Below are positions 9,984 to 21,824 of a stretch of 64,000 nucleotides of DNA, piece after piece. The DNA lies in contig NZ_JNJU01000001.1 in the NCBI RefSeq assembly GCF_000701785.1, positions 124,001 to 188,000 of the forward strand, in the 5' to 3' direction. The notes under the pieces were generated by a model, which did no database searches, had not been told where the DNA came from, and saw only the letters and a list, made by a program, of their open reading frames with translations. The DNA is from Mycoplasmoides alvi ATCC 29626. GTDB taxonomy: Bacteria > Bacillota_I > Bacilli_A > Mycoplasmatales > Mycoplasmoidaceae. The position numbers were made by a program, and so were the translations under genes. The first letter of the stretch is position 1, and the number at the start of each line of letters is the position of its first letter.

Positions 9984-12938
9984 ATGTTTGTTAATCTAAA
10001 TGTAAAGTCATACTACTCTATACTTTCATCTATTTTGTCAATAGAGGACATTATTAGTTTTGCAATAAATACCAACCAGAAATATGTTGTTTTGACAGAT
10101 TTCAATGTTTTATATGGTGCTGTTGATTTTTTTGATTTAGCTAAAAAAAACAATTTAATTCCTGTAATAGGTTTGGAAATATTTCATGAATCTTCATTAA
10201 GCAATTTAGTTTTGTTTGCAAAATCTAATATTGGTTATAAAAATTTATTGAAAATATCTAGTTTTATCATGTGTAAAACTTTTTTTGATTTGGATAATTA
10301 TTTAGAAGATGTTGCAATAGTTATAAAAGAAGGTAATTATCTTCCTAAAAAAAAAGATGTTGAATATTACATTGCTAATTCTGAATGTGAAAAAGGAATA
10401 GCTTTTAATGAAGTTACTTGTTTTAATAAAGAAGATGCCTATTTAATTAATGTCTTAAATGCTATTAAAAATGAATACATTTTTAATTCATTTGATGAAA
10501 TATACATGAGTCCTAAAGGTAATAGTTTTTTAACAGAGCAAGAAGCTAAAAAAGTTTATTCAGATAATCAAATAGAAAATATTAATAATTTGTTACATGG
10601 AATTAATTGAGATTTAAATGAATTTCATACAACTTTAATTGAATATCCAGTTCAAAAAAATATTTCATCAAGAATTTATTTACAAACTTTATGTAAAGAA
10701 GGTTTAAAAAAAAGATTTAAAAATAAAAATAACATTCCAATTGAATATATTAATCGTTTGAAATATGAATTAGATATCATTAATTCAATGGGTTTTAATG
10801 ATTATTTTTTAGTAGTTTATGATTTTATAAATTGAGCAAAAAAAGAAAATATTATTATTGGTCCTGGAAGAGGTTCTGCAGTTGGATCTCTAGTTTCTTA
10901 TTCGTTATTTATTACTGACATTGATCCTCTAGAGTTTAAATTAATTTTTGAGCGTTTTTTAAATCCCGAAAGAAAAACAATGCCTGATATAGATGTTGAT
11001 ATCATGGATAGTAGGCGTGATGAAGTTATTGATTATATTTTCAATAAGTATAAAGATAATCATGCAGCTCATATAATAACATTTCAAAAAATAAAGGCAA
11101 AAATGGCAATTAGGGATGCTGGTAGAATTTTAAAAATTGATTTAAAAGAAATTGACATTATTTCTAAATTAATAGATGCAAAGTATGATGAAGAATTAGA
11201 ACTAGCAATAATTGAAAATGATAAATTAAAACAAAAAGCTAAAGAATATCCTAAATTATTTGAAATAGCAAAAAAATTAATTGGTTTGCCGCGCCAAATT
11301 GGAACTCATGCTGCCGGAATTATTTTAAGCAATGTTGAACTAACAAATATTATTCCAATTCAAATTGGATTAAATAATCATTTTACTTCACAATTTTCAA
11401 TGGATCATTTAGAACGTTTTGGTTTAATTAAAATAGATTTATTGGGATTAAGAAATTTAACTATTCTTGATAACATAATAAAACTAATTAAATTAAATAA
11501 AAATAAATTTATTTCTTTACTTGATATTCCAAGAGATGATGAAAAAACTTTTAAACTTTTTTGCAATAAACAAACAAATGGGATTTTTCAATTTGAATCA
11601 CATGGTATGAAAAATGTTTTAAAAATGTTACAACCAAAATCAATTGAGGATTTATCATTAGTATCATCATTATATAGACCAGGACCACAAGATAATATTT
11701 CTACTTTTATTAAAAGAAAAAATAATGAAGAAGAAACAACATTTATTTCAAATAAATTAATTCCATTTTTAAAAGATACTTATGGAATAATAGTGTATCA
11801 AGAACAAGTTATTGAGATTGTTAAAGTTGTTGCAAATTTTACTTTAGCAGAAGCTGATATGTTTAGAAGAGCAATTTCTAAAAAAGATGAAAATCAATTA
11901 TCAAAATTAAAAAGTAAATTTATTGCTTCTGCTATTAATAATAATTTTTCTAAAAAAGCAGCAGAAGAAATATATAGTTATATTTTTAATTTTGCAAATT
12001 ATGGTTTTAATCATTCACATGCTGTTGCATATTCTTTATTAGGTTATTGGATTGCTTATTTTAAGGCTCATTATCCATTAGAATTTTATGTAACCTTATT
12101 AAAAGGTAATAGCAATGATGATAAGAAAATAAATTTATATGTTAAAGAAGCTATTGATAAAAACATTGAATTTATTAGCCCAGATATCAATTTATCAAAA
12201 GAAACATTTTATGCTATTGATCAGAAAATTATTATGGGATTTGATCTAATAAAGGGAATTGGTAATGAAACCATAAAAAAAATTATTAAAGCAAGATCTA
12301 ATATGCTTAAAGAAAGATTCGATTCCTTTGCTATTGCAGTTAGAGAATTACATAGTAATAAAGTAGGTAAAGCAGCAATTGAAAATTTAATTTATGCAGG
12401 AAGTTTTGATAATTTTGGATTTAATCGAAAAACAATGATAATGAATCTTCCTATGTTACTATCACTAAGCTTATTTGGCAAAAATGTTGATAATTCAGAA
12501 TACAATATTAATTTGTATGAAATGAATAAAAATGAGCAAAAAGAATATAGCTTACATCAGCAAAAAATATTAGCTATTAATTTACAAGAAAATCCTATTA
12601 GTTTTTTGAAAAAAAAATTTAGAATATCATCTAACGGTAGTTTGGATGAAATTATAGAATCTAAAGATGGTTTTTATAAAGTATTAGTAAAATTTAGCAA
12701 TGTTAGTATTAAAACTGATAAAAAAAATAAAAACATGGCTTTTATCGCAATAGAAGATGAAACTTCACATATTCTTAGAATGGTGGTGTGAAGCGCTTTG
12801 TATGAAAAATATAAAAATTTTTTAATTAGAGATAATATTTGTTTAATTTTGATAAAAATAGATCCTAAAGGTTGTTACTTAGTTAAAATGCTTGAAGTAT
12901 ATGATGATAATAAACAGGAATTTTTAAAAATTAGTTAA
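9984..12938 (+). CDS. dnaE: DNA polymerase III alpha subunit, DnaE type
   Basis: The 984-residue frame (TGA as Trp at 10608, 10832, 12789) starts with a PHP domain (MFVNLNVKSYYSILSS and VLTDFNVLYGAVDFF) and has the polymerase catalytic motif PDIDVDI near residues 333-339, preceded by GPGRGSAVGSLVSY. The helix-hairpin-helix (LIKGIGNETIKKII, about 755) and a C-terminal OB region follow. PHP metal-binding His residues common in proofreading-active enzymes are largely missing, so it is probably not an exonuclease. In Firmicutes relatives DnaE extends primers and PolC replicates; PolC is not in this window. It is followed by the 5'-3' exonuclease gene after one base. Confidence 0.93.
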
Positions 12939-12939
12939 T

Positions 12940-13830
12940 ATGTCATGTAGTGCTAGAGAATGTGCTGTTGTGATTGATGGTAATGCTTTAACTTATCGTG
13001 CATATTATGCAACTATCAATCAAATTGAATATTTTTTAAAAAATGGTATTAAGCCAAATAATGCAATTAAATTAATGTTAATTATGTCATTAAAAATATT
13101 GCAAGAATTTAATCCAAAATATGCCTTAATTGCATTTGATACAGGTCGCAAGACTTTTAGACATGATATATTCGATCAATATAAAGCTAATCGAGCAAAA
13201 GCACCAAATGAATTAATTGATCAAATAAAAATTTTACCAACTGCCATTTTATTATGTGGTTATAATGTTTATTTACAAGAGGGAATAGAAGCTGATGATA
13301 TTATCGGTAGTTTTGCTGAATTAACCAAAAAAAACAATATAGTTTGTAAAATTTTTAGTTCTGATAAAGATATGCTTCAGTTAGTTAATAGTTTAACAGA
13401 AGTTTATATGCCTAAAAAAGGTATTTCAGAAATGGTTGTTTATAATAATGATAATTTTTTATCATTAATGGATGGATTAAAACCTAATCAAATAACAGAT
13501 TATAAAGGAATTGTCGGAGATGCATCAGATAATCTGCCAGGAATAAAAGGTATTGGCAAAAAAACGGGAATAAAACTGTTAAAAGAATTCAATTCTTTAG
13601 ATAATATTTTTAATAATTTAGATAAATTATCAAAATCACAACAAAAATTATTTTTAGACTTTAAAGATATTGCAATTAAATGTAAAAATTTATCAACAAT
13701 TAAACAAGATATATTTTTTAACAAAAAAATTTCTGATTTTTTAAGAACATCAATTCAAATAGAAAAATTATTTAGTTTTTTTCACGAATACAAAATAAAT
13801 AATATGGAAAAATATGTTTTTAATAATTAA
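12940..13830 (+). CDS. 5'-3' exonuclease (PolA N-terminal domain type)
   Basis: The 296-residue protein corresponds only to the 5' nuclease domain of DNA polymerase I; no polymerase domain follows. Seen are VIDGNALTYRAYYA, the FDTGRKTFRHD metal-binding segment, EADDIIG, FSSDKDMLQLV and the helix-hairpin-helix GIVGDASDNLPGIKGIGKKTGIKLL. Such stand-alone proteins are common in Mollicutes and remove RNA primers or flaps during lagging-strand synthesis. It starts one base after dnaE and is followed by mutM 26 bases later, so the run is probably one operon. Confidence 0.92.
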   Translation: MSCSARECAVVIDGNALTYRAYYATINQIEYFLKNGIKPNNAIKLMLIMSLKILQEFNPKYALIAFDTGRKTFRHDIFDQYKANRAKAPNELIDQIKILPTAILLCGYNVYLQEGIEADDIIGSFAELTKKNNIVCKIFSSDKDMLQLVNSLTEVYMPKKGISEMVVYNNDNFLSLMDGLKPNQITDYKGIVGDASDNLPGIKGIGKKTGIKLLKEFNSLDNIFNNLDKLSKSQQKLFLDFKDIAIKCKNLSTIKQDIFFNKKISDFLRTSIQIEKLFSFFHEYKINNMEKYVFNN

Positions 13831-13856
13831 TAAATTATTGATGTTAAGGATTTTGT

Positions 13857-14684
13857 ATGCCAGAATTACCAGAAGTTCAAACTGTAATTAATGAATTATC
13901 AAAATGCATTTTAAATAAAAAAATTTTGAATATTATTATTCTTAATAAGAAAATTATTAAAAATTCTAACCAGAATGAATTTAAAAAATATTTAATTGGA
14001 GAAAAATTTTTAAATATTAGTAGACTTGGAAAGTACATAATTTTTCATTTTACTAATGATAAAATTTTGGTTTCACATTTACGAATGGAAGGAAAATATT
14101 ATTTTGATAAAAAAAATGATATTTATGACACTAAACATGTTTTAATTAGATTTATCTTTGATAAAGAAGAGTTAAGATATCATGACACAAGAAGATTTGG
14201 TACATTAAATATTTATAAAAAAAATGATTATCTTTTATCAAAAGAACTTAGTAAAATTGCATTAGATCCTTTAGATAGCAAATTTAATGCAAATTATCTT
14301 TTAAACAAGATAAAAAATTCAAAAAAGTTTATTAAAACTACTTTACTTGATCAAACTAAAGTTTCAGGTATCGGGAATATTTATGCTGATGAAATTTTAT
14401 TTGCATCTAATTTACATCCTATGACGCTTGCTAAAAATTTAAATTTATCTAAAGTTAAATTGATTGTAAAAAATGCTAAAAAAATTTTGTTATGAGCCAT
14501 TAAGTGTAATGGAACAACAATTGCTTCATATAAGTTTAAAAAAGGGCATATTGGTTCTTTTCAATTACATCTCAAAGTTCATACAAAAACTAATAAACCT
14601 TGTTCAAAATGCAATACAATAATTCAAAAAATTAAGGTAAATGGCAGAGGAACATACTATTGCCCCAAATGTCAGGTATTATAA
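13857..14684 (+). CDS. mutM: Formamidopyrimidine-DNA glycosylase (Fpg/MutM)
   Basis: The protein of 275 residues starts MPELPEVQT, where Pro2 is the catalytic nucleophile and Glu3 the acid. It ends with a zinc finger of four Cys (CSKC and CPKC, about residues 244-272), and the helix-two-turn-helix segment KVSGIGNIYADEILF is present. TGA at 14493 is Trp. It removes 8-oxoguanine and other oxidised purines and cuts the abasic site. It is followed directly by coaE with no gap (stop at 14682-14684, next ATG at 14685), as in many Gram-positive bacteria. Confidence 0.95.
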
Positions 14685-15275
14685 ATGATTGTTTGTATTA
14701 CTGGAATTAGTGGAACAGGGAAAACAACAATTCTTAATTTATTATCAAATGATTTTTCAATAAAAATACTAGATAATGAAATTCATTCTTATTATAAGTA
14801 TGACAAAATTGGATATAAATTAATTCAAAAACATTTTGGTAATGAATATGTTAATTCTAAAGAAGTTGATCGTCAAAAATTAGGCACTTTAGTTTTTAAT
14901 GATAAAAAAAAATTAATTTATCTTAATTTCATTTTACAACCATTGATAAAAAGCATCATATTGTCATTAAAAAATAAATATAAAGGTAAGATTCTTTTAG
15001 TGGAATCTGCTTCTGCTTTAAATGAATTTAATAATTATTACAATGATTATTTGTATTTATTTGATAAATTTATTCTTATTAATGCACCTTTAAATTTTAT
15101 AAAAAAAAATAATTTAAATAAATTTAAATATTTAAAGAAAGACATTGTTGATTTATTTGATTTAGATGTAAATTTACATAATTTTGATCTTGTTGTTCAA
15201 AATAATACTACACCAGAAGAAGCTGCTAAAAAAATAAAAGAATTTTTAATAAAATTAGATAAAAAAAGCATATAA
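14685..15275 (+). CDS. coaE: Dephospho-CoA kinase
   Basis: The 196-residue P-loop kinase has the Walker A motif GISGTGKT at residues 7-14, LDNEIHSYY at the substrate loop and the VDRQKLGTLVF segment conserved in CoaE. It phosphorylates dephospho-CoA to give CoA, the last step of the pathway. It lies directly after mutM in the replication/repair run. No odd features besides its high lysine and asparagine content, which reflects the base composition. Confidence 0.92.
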   Translation: MIVCITGISGTGKTTILNLLSNDFSIKILDNEIHSYYKYDKIGYKLIQKHFGNEYVNSKEVDRQKLGTLVFNDKKKLIYLNFILQPLIKSIILSLKNKYKGKILLVESASALNEFNNYYNDYLYLFDKFILINAPLNFIKKNNLNKFKYLKKDIVDLFDLDVNLHNFDLVVQNNTTPEEAAKKIKEFLIKLDKKSI

Positions 15276-15304
15276 AAAAGTTTATTTTTTTGGAAAATGT
15301 ATTT

Positions 15305-15401
15305 TTTTCCACAAAATGTGGATAATTTTTATTTTTTTATAAAAAAATCCTTATTTTTTGTAGATTTTTCTTTATTTTTTTTAAATTTTAGTTGTGGAAA
15401 A
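15305..15401. promoter_or_regulatory. Cluster of DnaA-box-like sites in an AT-rich gap
   Basis: Three nonamers match the DnaA box: TTTTCCACA at 15305-15313, TGTGGATAA at 15317-15325 (reverse of the consensus TTATCCACA, exact) and TGTGGAAAA at 15393-15401 (reverse of TTTTCCACA). The first two form an inverted pair with a three-base spacer. They lie in the 266-base noncoding gap between coaE and the dnaB-like gene, in very AT-rich sequence with long T runs. This could be a DnaA-controlled promoter of the helicase-loading genes or part of an origin region. dnaA itself is not in the window. Confidence 0.5.
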
Positions 15402-15541
15402 CTTATAAAAAATAACAAATATTAATATTTTTTATTTTTTTACAAATATATGTTTTGTTTGAAATAATTTTTGTTTTTATACTTATTATGCTTAAACTGA
15501 TGAATATTGGTTTTTAATAATGATGAGGTAGTATAAAAATT

Positions 15542-16810
15542 ATGTCTTTATTGTCTTCTGAATTTGAAAAAATCAATTACATTATTTATAGACCATTTGA
15601 TTTTTCTTGTTCAAGAAAGCAATTGAGTAATATATATGGTCCCATTGTTGGTCAAAAAGCTATTTTTTTATTTGAATGATTTATTGATGAATTTGATGTC
15701 CAAGAAAGTTTAAAAGGAATAATTAGTCCTATAAAGAGAATTTTTCATAGTTTAAATATTAATTCTAATGAATTTTGCTTAATAAGGGAAAGATTAGAAG
15801 CAATTGATCTAATTACAACTTATTTAGAAGAAAAAGCAAATAAAAAAATATTTCATATTGAAATTAAACAACCATTAAATTGAAATCATTTTATTTCTAA
15901 TGAAAAACTTAGGCATTTACTAATTGAAAAAATTGGTTTATCAGAATATGAAAGAATAAGTCTTGTTTTTGCCGGAAGAAGAATGCCTGAAAATGTTCTT
16001 AATATTTCAGCAACATTTAATACTATTTTCAATAATGAAAAAATTAATGAAATAATGTCATTTAATTATGATGAATTGTATTCTTATTTAAAAAATAATT
16101 TGGATAAAACAATAGTTATTGATAATAACTCAAAATTAATTATTGAAACTTACTTTAAAACTCATAATTTGTCTTTAGATGAAATCAAATTTTGTGTGAG
16201 TAATTCAATAATCAAAGATTCGGAAAATAAAAACTTTAAAGTTGATTCAAATAAATTAAGTGAGCAATTTAAGTTTTTTATAAATAGTACTCCAAATGTT
16301 AAATCATTTGATTATGTAAAAATTCATCGAAATGTAAATTTATTTAATGGTAGTTTATCAAATGATGATGTAAAATTGATAGTCTCTGATTACATGAATA
16401 TTAATCCATATCAATATTTGTCTTCCATTCAAAAATCACCTTTATCACAAAAACAAACAAAAATTATTGATGATTTAAAAAATATTTCACATATTTCAGA
16501 TGAAATAATCAATTTAATAACAGATTTTACCTTACACAAAACAAAAGGAAAATATAACGAAAAGTATTTGAAGAAAATAGTGGATACAATAAATTGTTTA
16601 AGTTTAAATACTTTAGAAGAAGTTTTAATTCATTTGTCTAATGCATATATTGCAAAAACAAAAACAATTGAAATTTTTGATGATTCATATTCTAATACAC
16701 AAAATGTGCAAAATAGTAATTTCATAAAAATGAAATTAAGCAACAATTCTATGAGTAGTTTGCATGAAAATGATCAAGAAATTAATTTAGATGAAATGTT
16801 CAAAATATAA
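15542..16810 (+). CDS. dnaB: DnaB-like replication initiation / helicase-loading protein
   Basis: The 422-residue frame (TGA as Trp at 15677 and 15881) resembles the Gram-positive DnaB/DnaD family, not the DnaB helicase: the N-terminus has YRPFDF and YGPIVGQKAIFLFEWFIDEF, a winged-helix pattern typical of DnaB, and a DnaD-like helical C-terminus. It is followed six bases later by the dnaI-like gene, the same order as in Bacillus. In that system DnaB, DnaD and DnaI load the replicative helicase at the origin and restart sites. The C-terminal 50 residues are polar and probably disordered. Confidence 0.78.
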
Positions 16811-16816
16811 AATTTT

Positions 16817-17809
16817 ATGACTGATGTTAAATGAAAAAATAAAAATTTATCCAAAAATAAGGAAAATAAATCAGAAATTAAAACTATTGATTTATTTGTT
16901 AAAAACATTTCAAAACCTATTGATTTTTCAAAAAAAATTATTGAAATTAAGGAGTCTAAAATTTTCGAAGATTTAGATATTTCTGATGCTTCCTATGAAA
17001 AAAATGCATTAGATTTTTGAAAAATTTATAAAGATAATTTATCATGCAGATTGTCAAATTCTACAAAATGTATAAATAAGAATGGTTATCATCTTTGACC
17101 TAAAATTGTTAAAAATAATCAAATAATTATTTGTGAAACAATTTGTTCAAAATATAAAAAACAATTAAAAGAATACAAATATATCCAAAATTACTCATGA
17201 AAAACTTTTAACAAAGATTTGTTAAAACTAGTTATTAATGAAAAAAATATTGATAAAAATTGAGATAAGTCACGAATTCCGTTACTTCGATACATGAATA
17301 AAATTCAAAAAAATATTTTAAGTTTTGAAAAAGGTTTTTATTTGTATGGCAAAAGTGGAATTGGAAAAACTTATTTATCAATTTTATTTTGTAATACATT
17401 AGCAATGAATATGACTAAATTGAATAAAAAAATTTCTATTGCTTTTTTAAATATTGTTGATTTAATAAATAATTTTACTGAAAAGTTTTCTTTAAATCAA
17501 AATATTGATATTGAAATAAAAAAATTACATGAGGCAACAATACTTATATTAGATGATATTGGTAGTGAAACTGTTAGAGATTGATTTTTTAATAACTATT
17601 TGGTAAGAATTTTAGATTATCGTAGCGAAAATAATAAAACTACTATTTTTATAAGTAACTATAGTCTTGAAGAATTGAAAAAATATTATTTGTCATCTAA
17701 AACATCAAAATTAGACAAAAAAGCTGTAGAAAGATTATTAAGTAGAATTAATAATTTAGTAGGTGATAATGTTTTTTATTTGGAGGGTGAAGATTATCGA
17801 AAAAAATAA
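16817..17809 (+). CDS. dnaI: DnaI-like helicase loader ATPase
   Basis: The 330-residue frame (several TGA as Trp) has an N-terminal region with four Cys/His-type positions (CRLSNSTKC and CETIC) that may bind zinc as in DnaI, then an AAA+ domain with Walker A GKSGIGKT at 178-185, Walker B ILILDDIGS near 245, sensor ISNYS and a final arginine-rich VERLLSRI. It belongs to the DnaC/DnaI family that holds the replicative helicase ring open during loading. The start was chosen as the ATG six bases after the dnaB-like stop. tRNA-Leu follows downstream. Confidence 0.85.
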
Positions 17810-17817
17810 ATTTAAAG

Positions 17818-17823
17818 TATAAT
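17818..17823 (+). promoter_or_regulatory. Putative -10 box for tRNA-Leu
   Basis: TATAAT ends 17 bases before the mature 5' end of tRNA-Leu and lies just after the dnaI stop. The -35 position (TATCGA) is weak and inside dnaI. Confidence 0.5.
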
Positions 17824-17840
17824 TAATTAGATTATATTTT

Positions 17841-17927
17841 TCCTAGGATGGCGGAATGGCAGACGCAGTAGACTCAAAATCTACCGATGGCAACATCTTG
17901 TGAGTTCAAGTCTCATTCCTAGGACCA
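17841..17927 (+). tRNA. tRNA-Leu (anticodon CAA)
   Basis: The acceptor arm TCCTAGG pairs fully with CCTAGGA, followed by an encoded CCA. The anticodon stem GTAGA/TCTAC encloses the loop CTCAAAA, so the anticodon is CAA and reads UUG. A long variable arm (GATGGCAACATC) marks a class II leucine tRNA. The T loop is TTCAAGT. A hairpin terminator follows at 17945. Confidence 0.96.
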
Positions 17928-17944
17928 TTTTAAAGTTTTCACTT

Positions 17945-17972
17945 GTCGATCATTATTGATCGACATTTTTTG
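17945..17972 (+). terminator. Rho-independent terminator after tRNA-Leu
   Basis: A perfect 8-bp stem GTCGATCA/TGATCGAC with a TTAT loop is followed by a run of T (17966-17971). Confidence 0.85.
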
Positions 17973-17990
17973 TTATAAATTGCAACTATT

Positions 17991-18770
17991 ATGAACAAAA
18001 ATTTTAAATTATCTCAAACTTTCTTTTTAAGAAAATATAGTTCTTTGGAAAATGAAATTAAAATTAAAAATAAATTTATTAAACTTTTAAATGAAGATAA
18101 TATATTCCAATGGTCTATTAGAGATACAAAAAAATATTATGACATTGATACTGAAATTGATTATCTTGCATACAGATTTGAAGTTTTGTCAAATTGAATT
18201 AAAAAAAATGAATTTTATACAAGTGAATACACAAAACATTTGAATAAAATAATTTATGCATTTAATATTAATAATTTTTTAAATGCACGTGAACAAGAGT
18301 ATGTAAATAACATTAATTCATTAGACTTTGAAAAACGTAGAATTAACAAAAAAATTATTGTAGATTTCGAATTAAATGTAGATGAATATGCACTTTTTGT
18401 TTTGGAAAATATAGATATAGACCAAATAGACATTGAAACTAAAGTAGCTAAAAATTTAATAAATAATTTTAAGCTTTATATAACTAACCAAGGGTTAGTT
18501 GCAACTAATCAAATATACAAAATAAGATTTTCTTATAATGATTTTTTATCATTTAAATTATCAAATAGCGGTATTTATTGATATGGCACAAATATGGATT
18601 ATGAATTTAAAACAATTGAAAAATTTTTATTATATGAATATATTAAAAGAATGTTATTCCTTTTTGTAAAAAGAAACAATAAAAATTTTATTACTTGACC
18701 TAATGGTTATTTAGTTAGAATTAAAAACTTAAAACAAAGATCTAGTAAAACTAAATTTTTGAAAAAATAA
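17991..18770 (+). CDS. Unknown protein
   Basis: With TGA as Trp (18195, 18579, 18696) an uninterrupted frame of 259 residues runs from ATG 17991. It is rich in Asn, Lys and Ile, has no signal peptide and no clear membrane segment. I recognise no family or motif. A TATAAA-like box lies only about 13 bases before the ATG, directly after the tRNA-Leu terminator, and no ribosome-binding site is seen, which suggests a leaderless or very short-leader mRNA. Its end overlaps the end of the minus-strand ribU gene by 42 bases, so the two genes converge. Confidence 0.6.
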
Positions 18771-19433
18771 TAGAACAGGAATAGAACAAAAAGTTATAAA
18801 AAGAAATTTTATTCCATTAAATATTGAAAAAAGTGCAAATATTCCTAATCAATAATTTGGTATGCCCAATAAATATATGTGTAAAAAATTATTATCGTTA
18901 TATATTTTTTCTGTACTTAAAAAATTTATATTAGGAAACAAACTTGGAGATAATCATCATCAATACAATGGTGTAAATAAAATTCCATTTAAACTTGTCA
19001 ATATTACTACATTAATCAATGAAATTATTAATCATATTACCAATCATTTGGTTTTTTCTTTTTTTAGTTTTTTATTTTTATCAATTACTTTTTTAACACA
19101 TGAATAACAAAATATTGTTAGTATATTTGTGATGAATAAAATAAAGATTCCAATTCAATTTGCGCCATCTCATGCAAAATTAATTAATGCATTTATTAAT
19201 GTTGCTACAAAAGATCAAGCAAATGAGCATACATGAATTATTGGAATAATAAATACTATTGAAATATCAATTGATAAAGACATTTGTGCTAAAAATGGTA
19301 TTTTTATAAATGCACTAATGAAAGAAAACATTATTGACAATGAAATCATTGAAGCAGAAAAAGATAACTTAAATGTGTTTGAATAATATTTGTTATTGTT
19401 TTTTTTATTTAAAAAATTGTTTTGAAATCTCAT
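18729..19433 (-). CDS. ribU: Riboflavin ECF transporter S component (RibU-like)
   Basis: Read with TGA as Trp, the minus strand is open for 234 residues. About six hydrophobic segments are present: LSFSASMISLSIMFSFISAF, a segment with IDISIVFIIPIIHV, one after AWSFVATLINALINFAWDG, WIGIFILFITNILTIF, WLVIWLIISLINVVILTSL and a C-terminal pair. This order fits the ECF S components that bind vitamins. The FMN riboswitch directly upstream points to riboflavin as substrate. A Lys-rich cytoplasmic loop (KKVIDKNKKLKKEKTK) lies in the middle. Energy would come from a shared EcfAA'T module, which is not in this window. In-frame TGA codons (for example at 19215-19217) make it look like two fragments under the standard code. 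Confidence 0.82.
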
Positions 19434-19465
19434 GTTAACTTTTTAATGTAATCAGGGATTTCAAA
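19421..19465 (-). promoter_or_regulatory. Hairpin enclosing the ribU start codon
   Basis: Bases 19421-19429 and 19457-19465 are perfectly complementary over nine pairs (TTTGAAATC with GATTTCAAA). On the minus-strand mRNA this hairpin holds the ATG (19433-19431) at the loop edge and could hide the ribosome-binding region. It is a plausible translational expression platform for the riboswitch upstream. Confidence 0.5.
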
Positions 19466-19472
19466 TCAAATA

Positions 19473-19501
19473 GTTTATTTTAACCTTACGTTAAAACAAA
19501 C
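19473..19501 (-). promoter_or_regulatory. Second hairpin between FMN riboswitch and ribU
   Basis: GTTTATTTTAAC (19473-19484) and GTTAAAACAAAC (19490-19501) pair over 12 positions with one mismatch around a five-base loop. It lies between the riboswitch aptamer and the start-codon hairpin, without a U tract behind it, so it is more likely a spacer or anti-sequestering element than a terminator. Confidence 0.45.
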
Positions 19502-19525
19502 ACTTGAGAAAGCATAATAAAAATA

Positions 19526-19630
19526 CTCTTCTTTCATCCGGACTTTAACCGTCGGTTTTGGAATCTCACCAAATCTGCTTTCGCTCGTGGACTATACCAC
19601 CGATTAGGAATTGCACCTTACCCTGAAGAT
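19526..19630 (-). promoter_or_regulatory. FMN riboswitch (RFN element)
   Basis: On the minus strand the hallmark blocks of the RFN aptamer appear in order: CTTCAGGGTAAGGTGCAATT, CGGTGGTATAGTCC, CGAGCGAAAG, GATTTGGTGAGATTCC, CCGACGGTTAAAGTCCGGAT and a closing GAAAGAAG that pairs with the first block. These are the conserved helices P1 to P6 of the FMN-binding riboswitch. It lies 95 bases upstream of the ribU start, so flavin import should fall when FMN is plentiful. Confidence 0.93.
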
Positions 19631-19730
19631 TATTTACTACTAATAAATATACCATAGATTTTATATTTATTAAAAAATGATACAATACAATGAGTTTTTA
19701 TTTTATTTTTTATTTTGGTAAATACGGAAA

Positions 19731-20285
19731 ATGAACTCATTTAAGTTAAAAGTTAAAATTGAAATTCCAAAAAATTCAAATGTTAAGTATGAATTTGATC
19801 GAGAATCTGGAGAAATTTTAGTTGATAGAATTTTGTATGGTTCTGATTATTATCCTCAAAATTATGGTTTTATAAAAGAAGCATTAGATTGGGATGGAGA
19901 TGAATTAGATTGTTTGGTTATAGGTAATCAAAGTTTTATGCCTGGTGTTATTGTTCCCACAAGAATAATTGGGGCAATGGAAATGATTGATAATGGAGAA
20001 ACTGATACTAAATTAATAGGTGTAATTGACTGTGATCCTAGATTTGATCATATAAATTCACTTGATGACCTTAACAAACATTTATTAGATGAAATTAAAG
20101 TTTTTTTTGAAACTTACAAAATTTTACAAAAAAAGAGTGTTGAAATTTTAGGTTTTAAGGATAAAGAATGAGCTTACAAAGAATATAAAGTGTGTGTTGA
20201 TTTAATGAATAACTATGGCAAATTAGAAAAAGATGAATTCATTAAACAAATGAAAAAACAACATCCAGAAAAATATAAAAAATAA
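19731..20285 (+). CDS. ppa: Inorganic pyrophosphatase (family I)
   Basis: The 184-residue protein carries the soluble pyrophosphatase pattern: [19 protein letters not shown], the [23 protein letters not shown] active-site segment with the metal-binding Asp residues, and [11 protein letters not shown]. It splits pyrophosphate to phosphate and pulls biosynthetic reactions forward. TGA at 20169 is Trp in the C-terminal WAYKEYK segment. The gene is divergent from ribU and 79 bases before eno. Confidence 0.95.
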
Positions 20286-20364
20286 ATAAGCAAATATTAT
20301 AATCTTTGTAATATTTTTTAGTTTAAGTTTTAATTTTTATTAAAAAGTTAAAAAAGGGTTTTGT

Positions 20365-21744
<1,380 letters not shown>

Positions 21745-21824
21745 TTTGTTACAAATTATTATTTAAAATAATCTTTATTAGATTTGAATTGTTTTATGTT
21801 TATTAGATTAAAAGAAATTTAAAA

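Noticed and set aside
18862-19386. Plus-strand open frames between 18862 and 19386 (a hydrophobic 81-residue frame and a frame starting MNKIKIPIQF)
   Set aside because: The minus strand carries a longer, family-like membrane protein (RibU type) with a riboswitch in front. The plus frames overlap it throughout and have no promoter or recognisable features.
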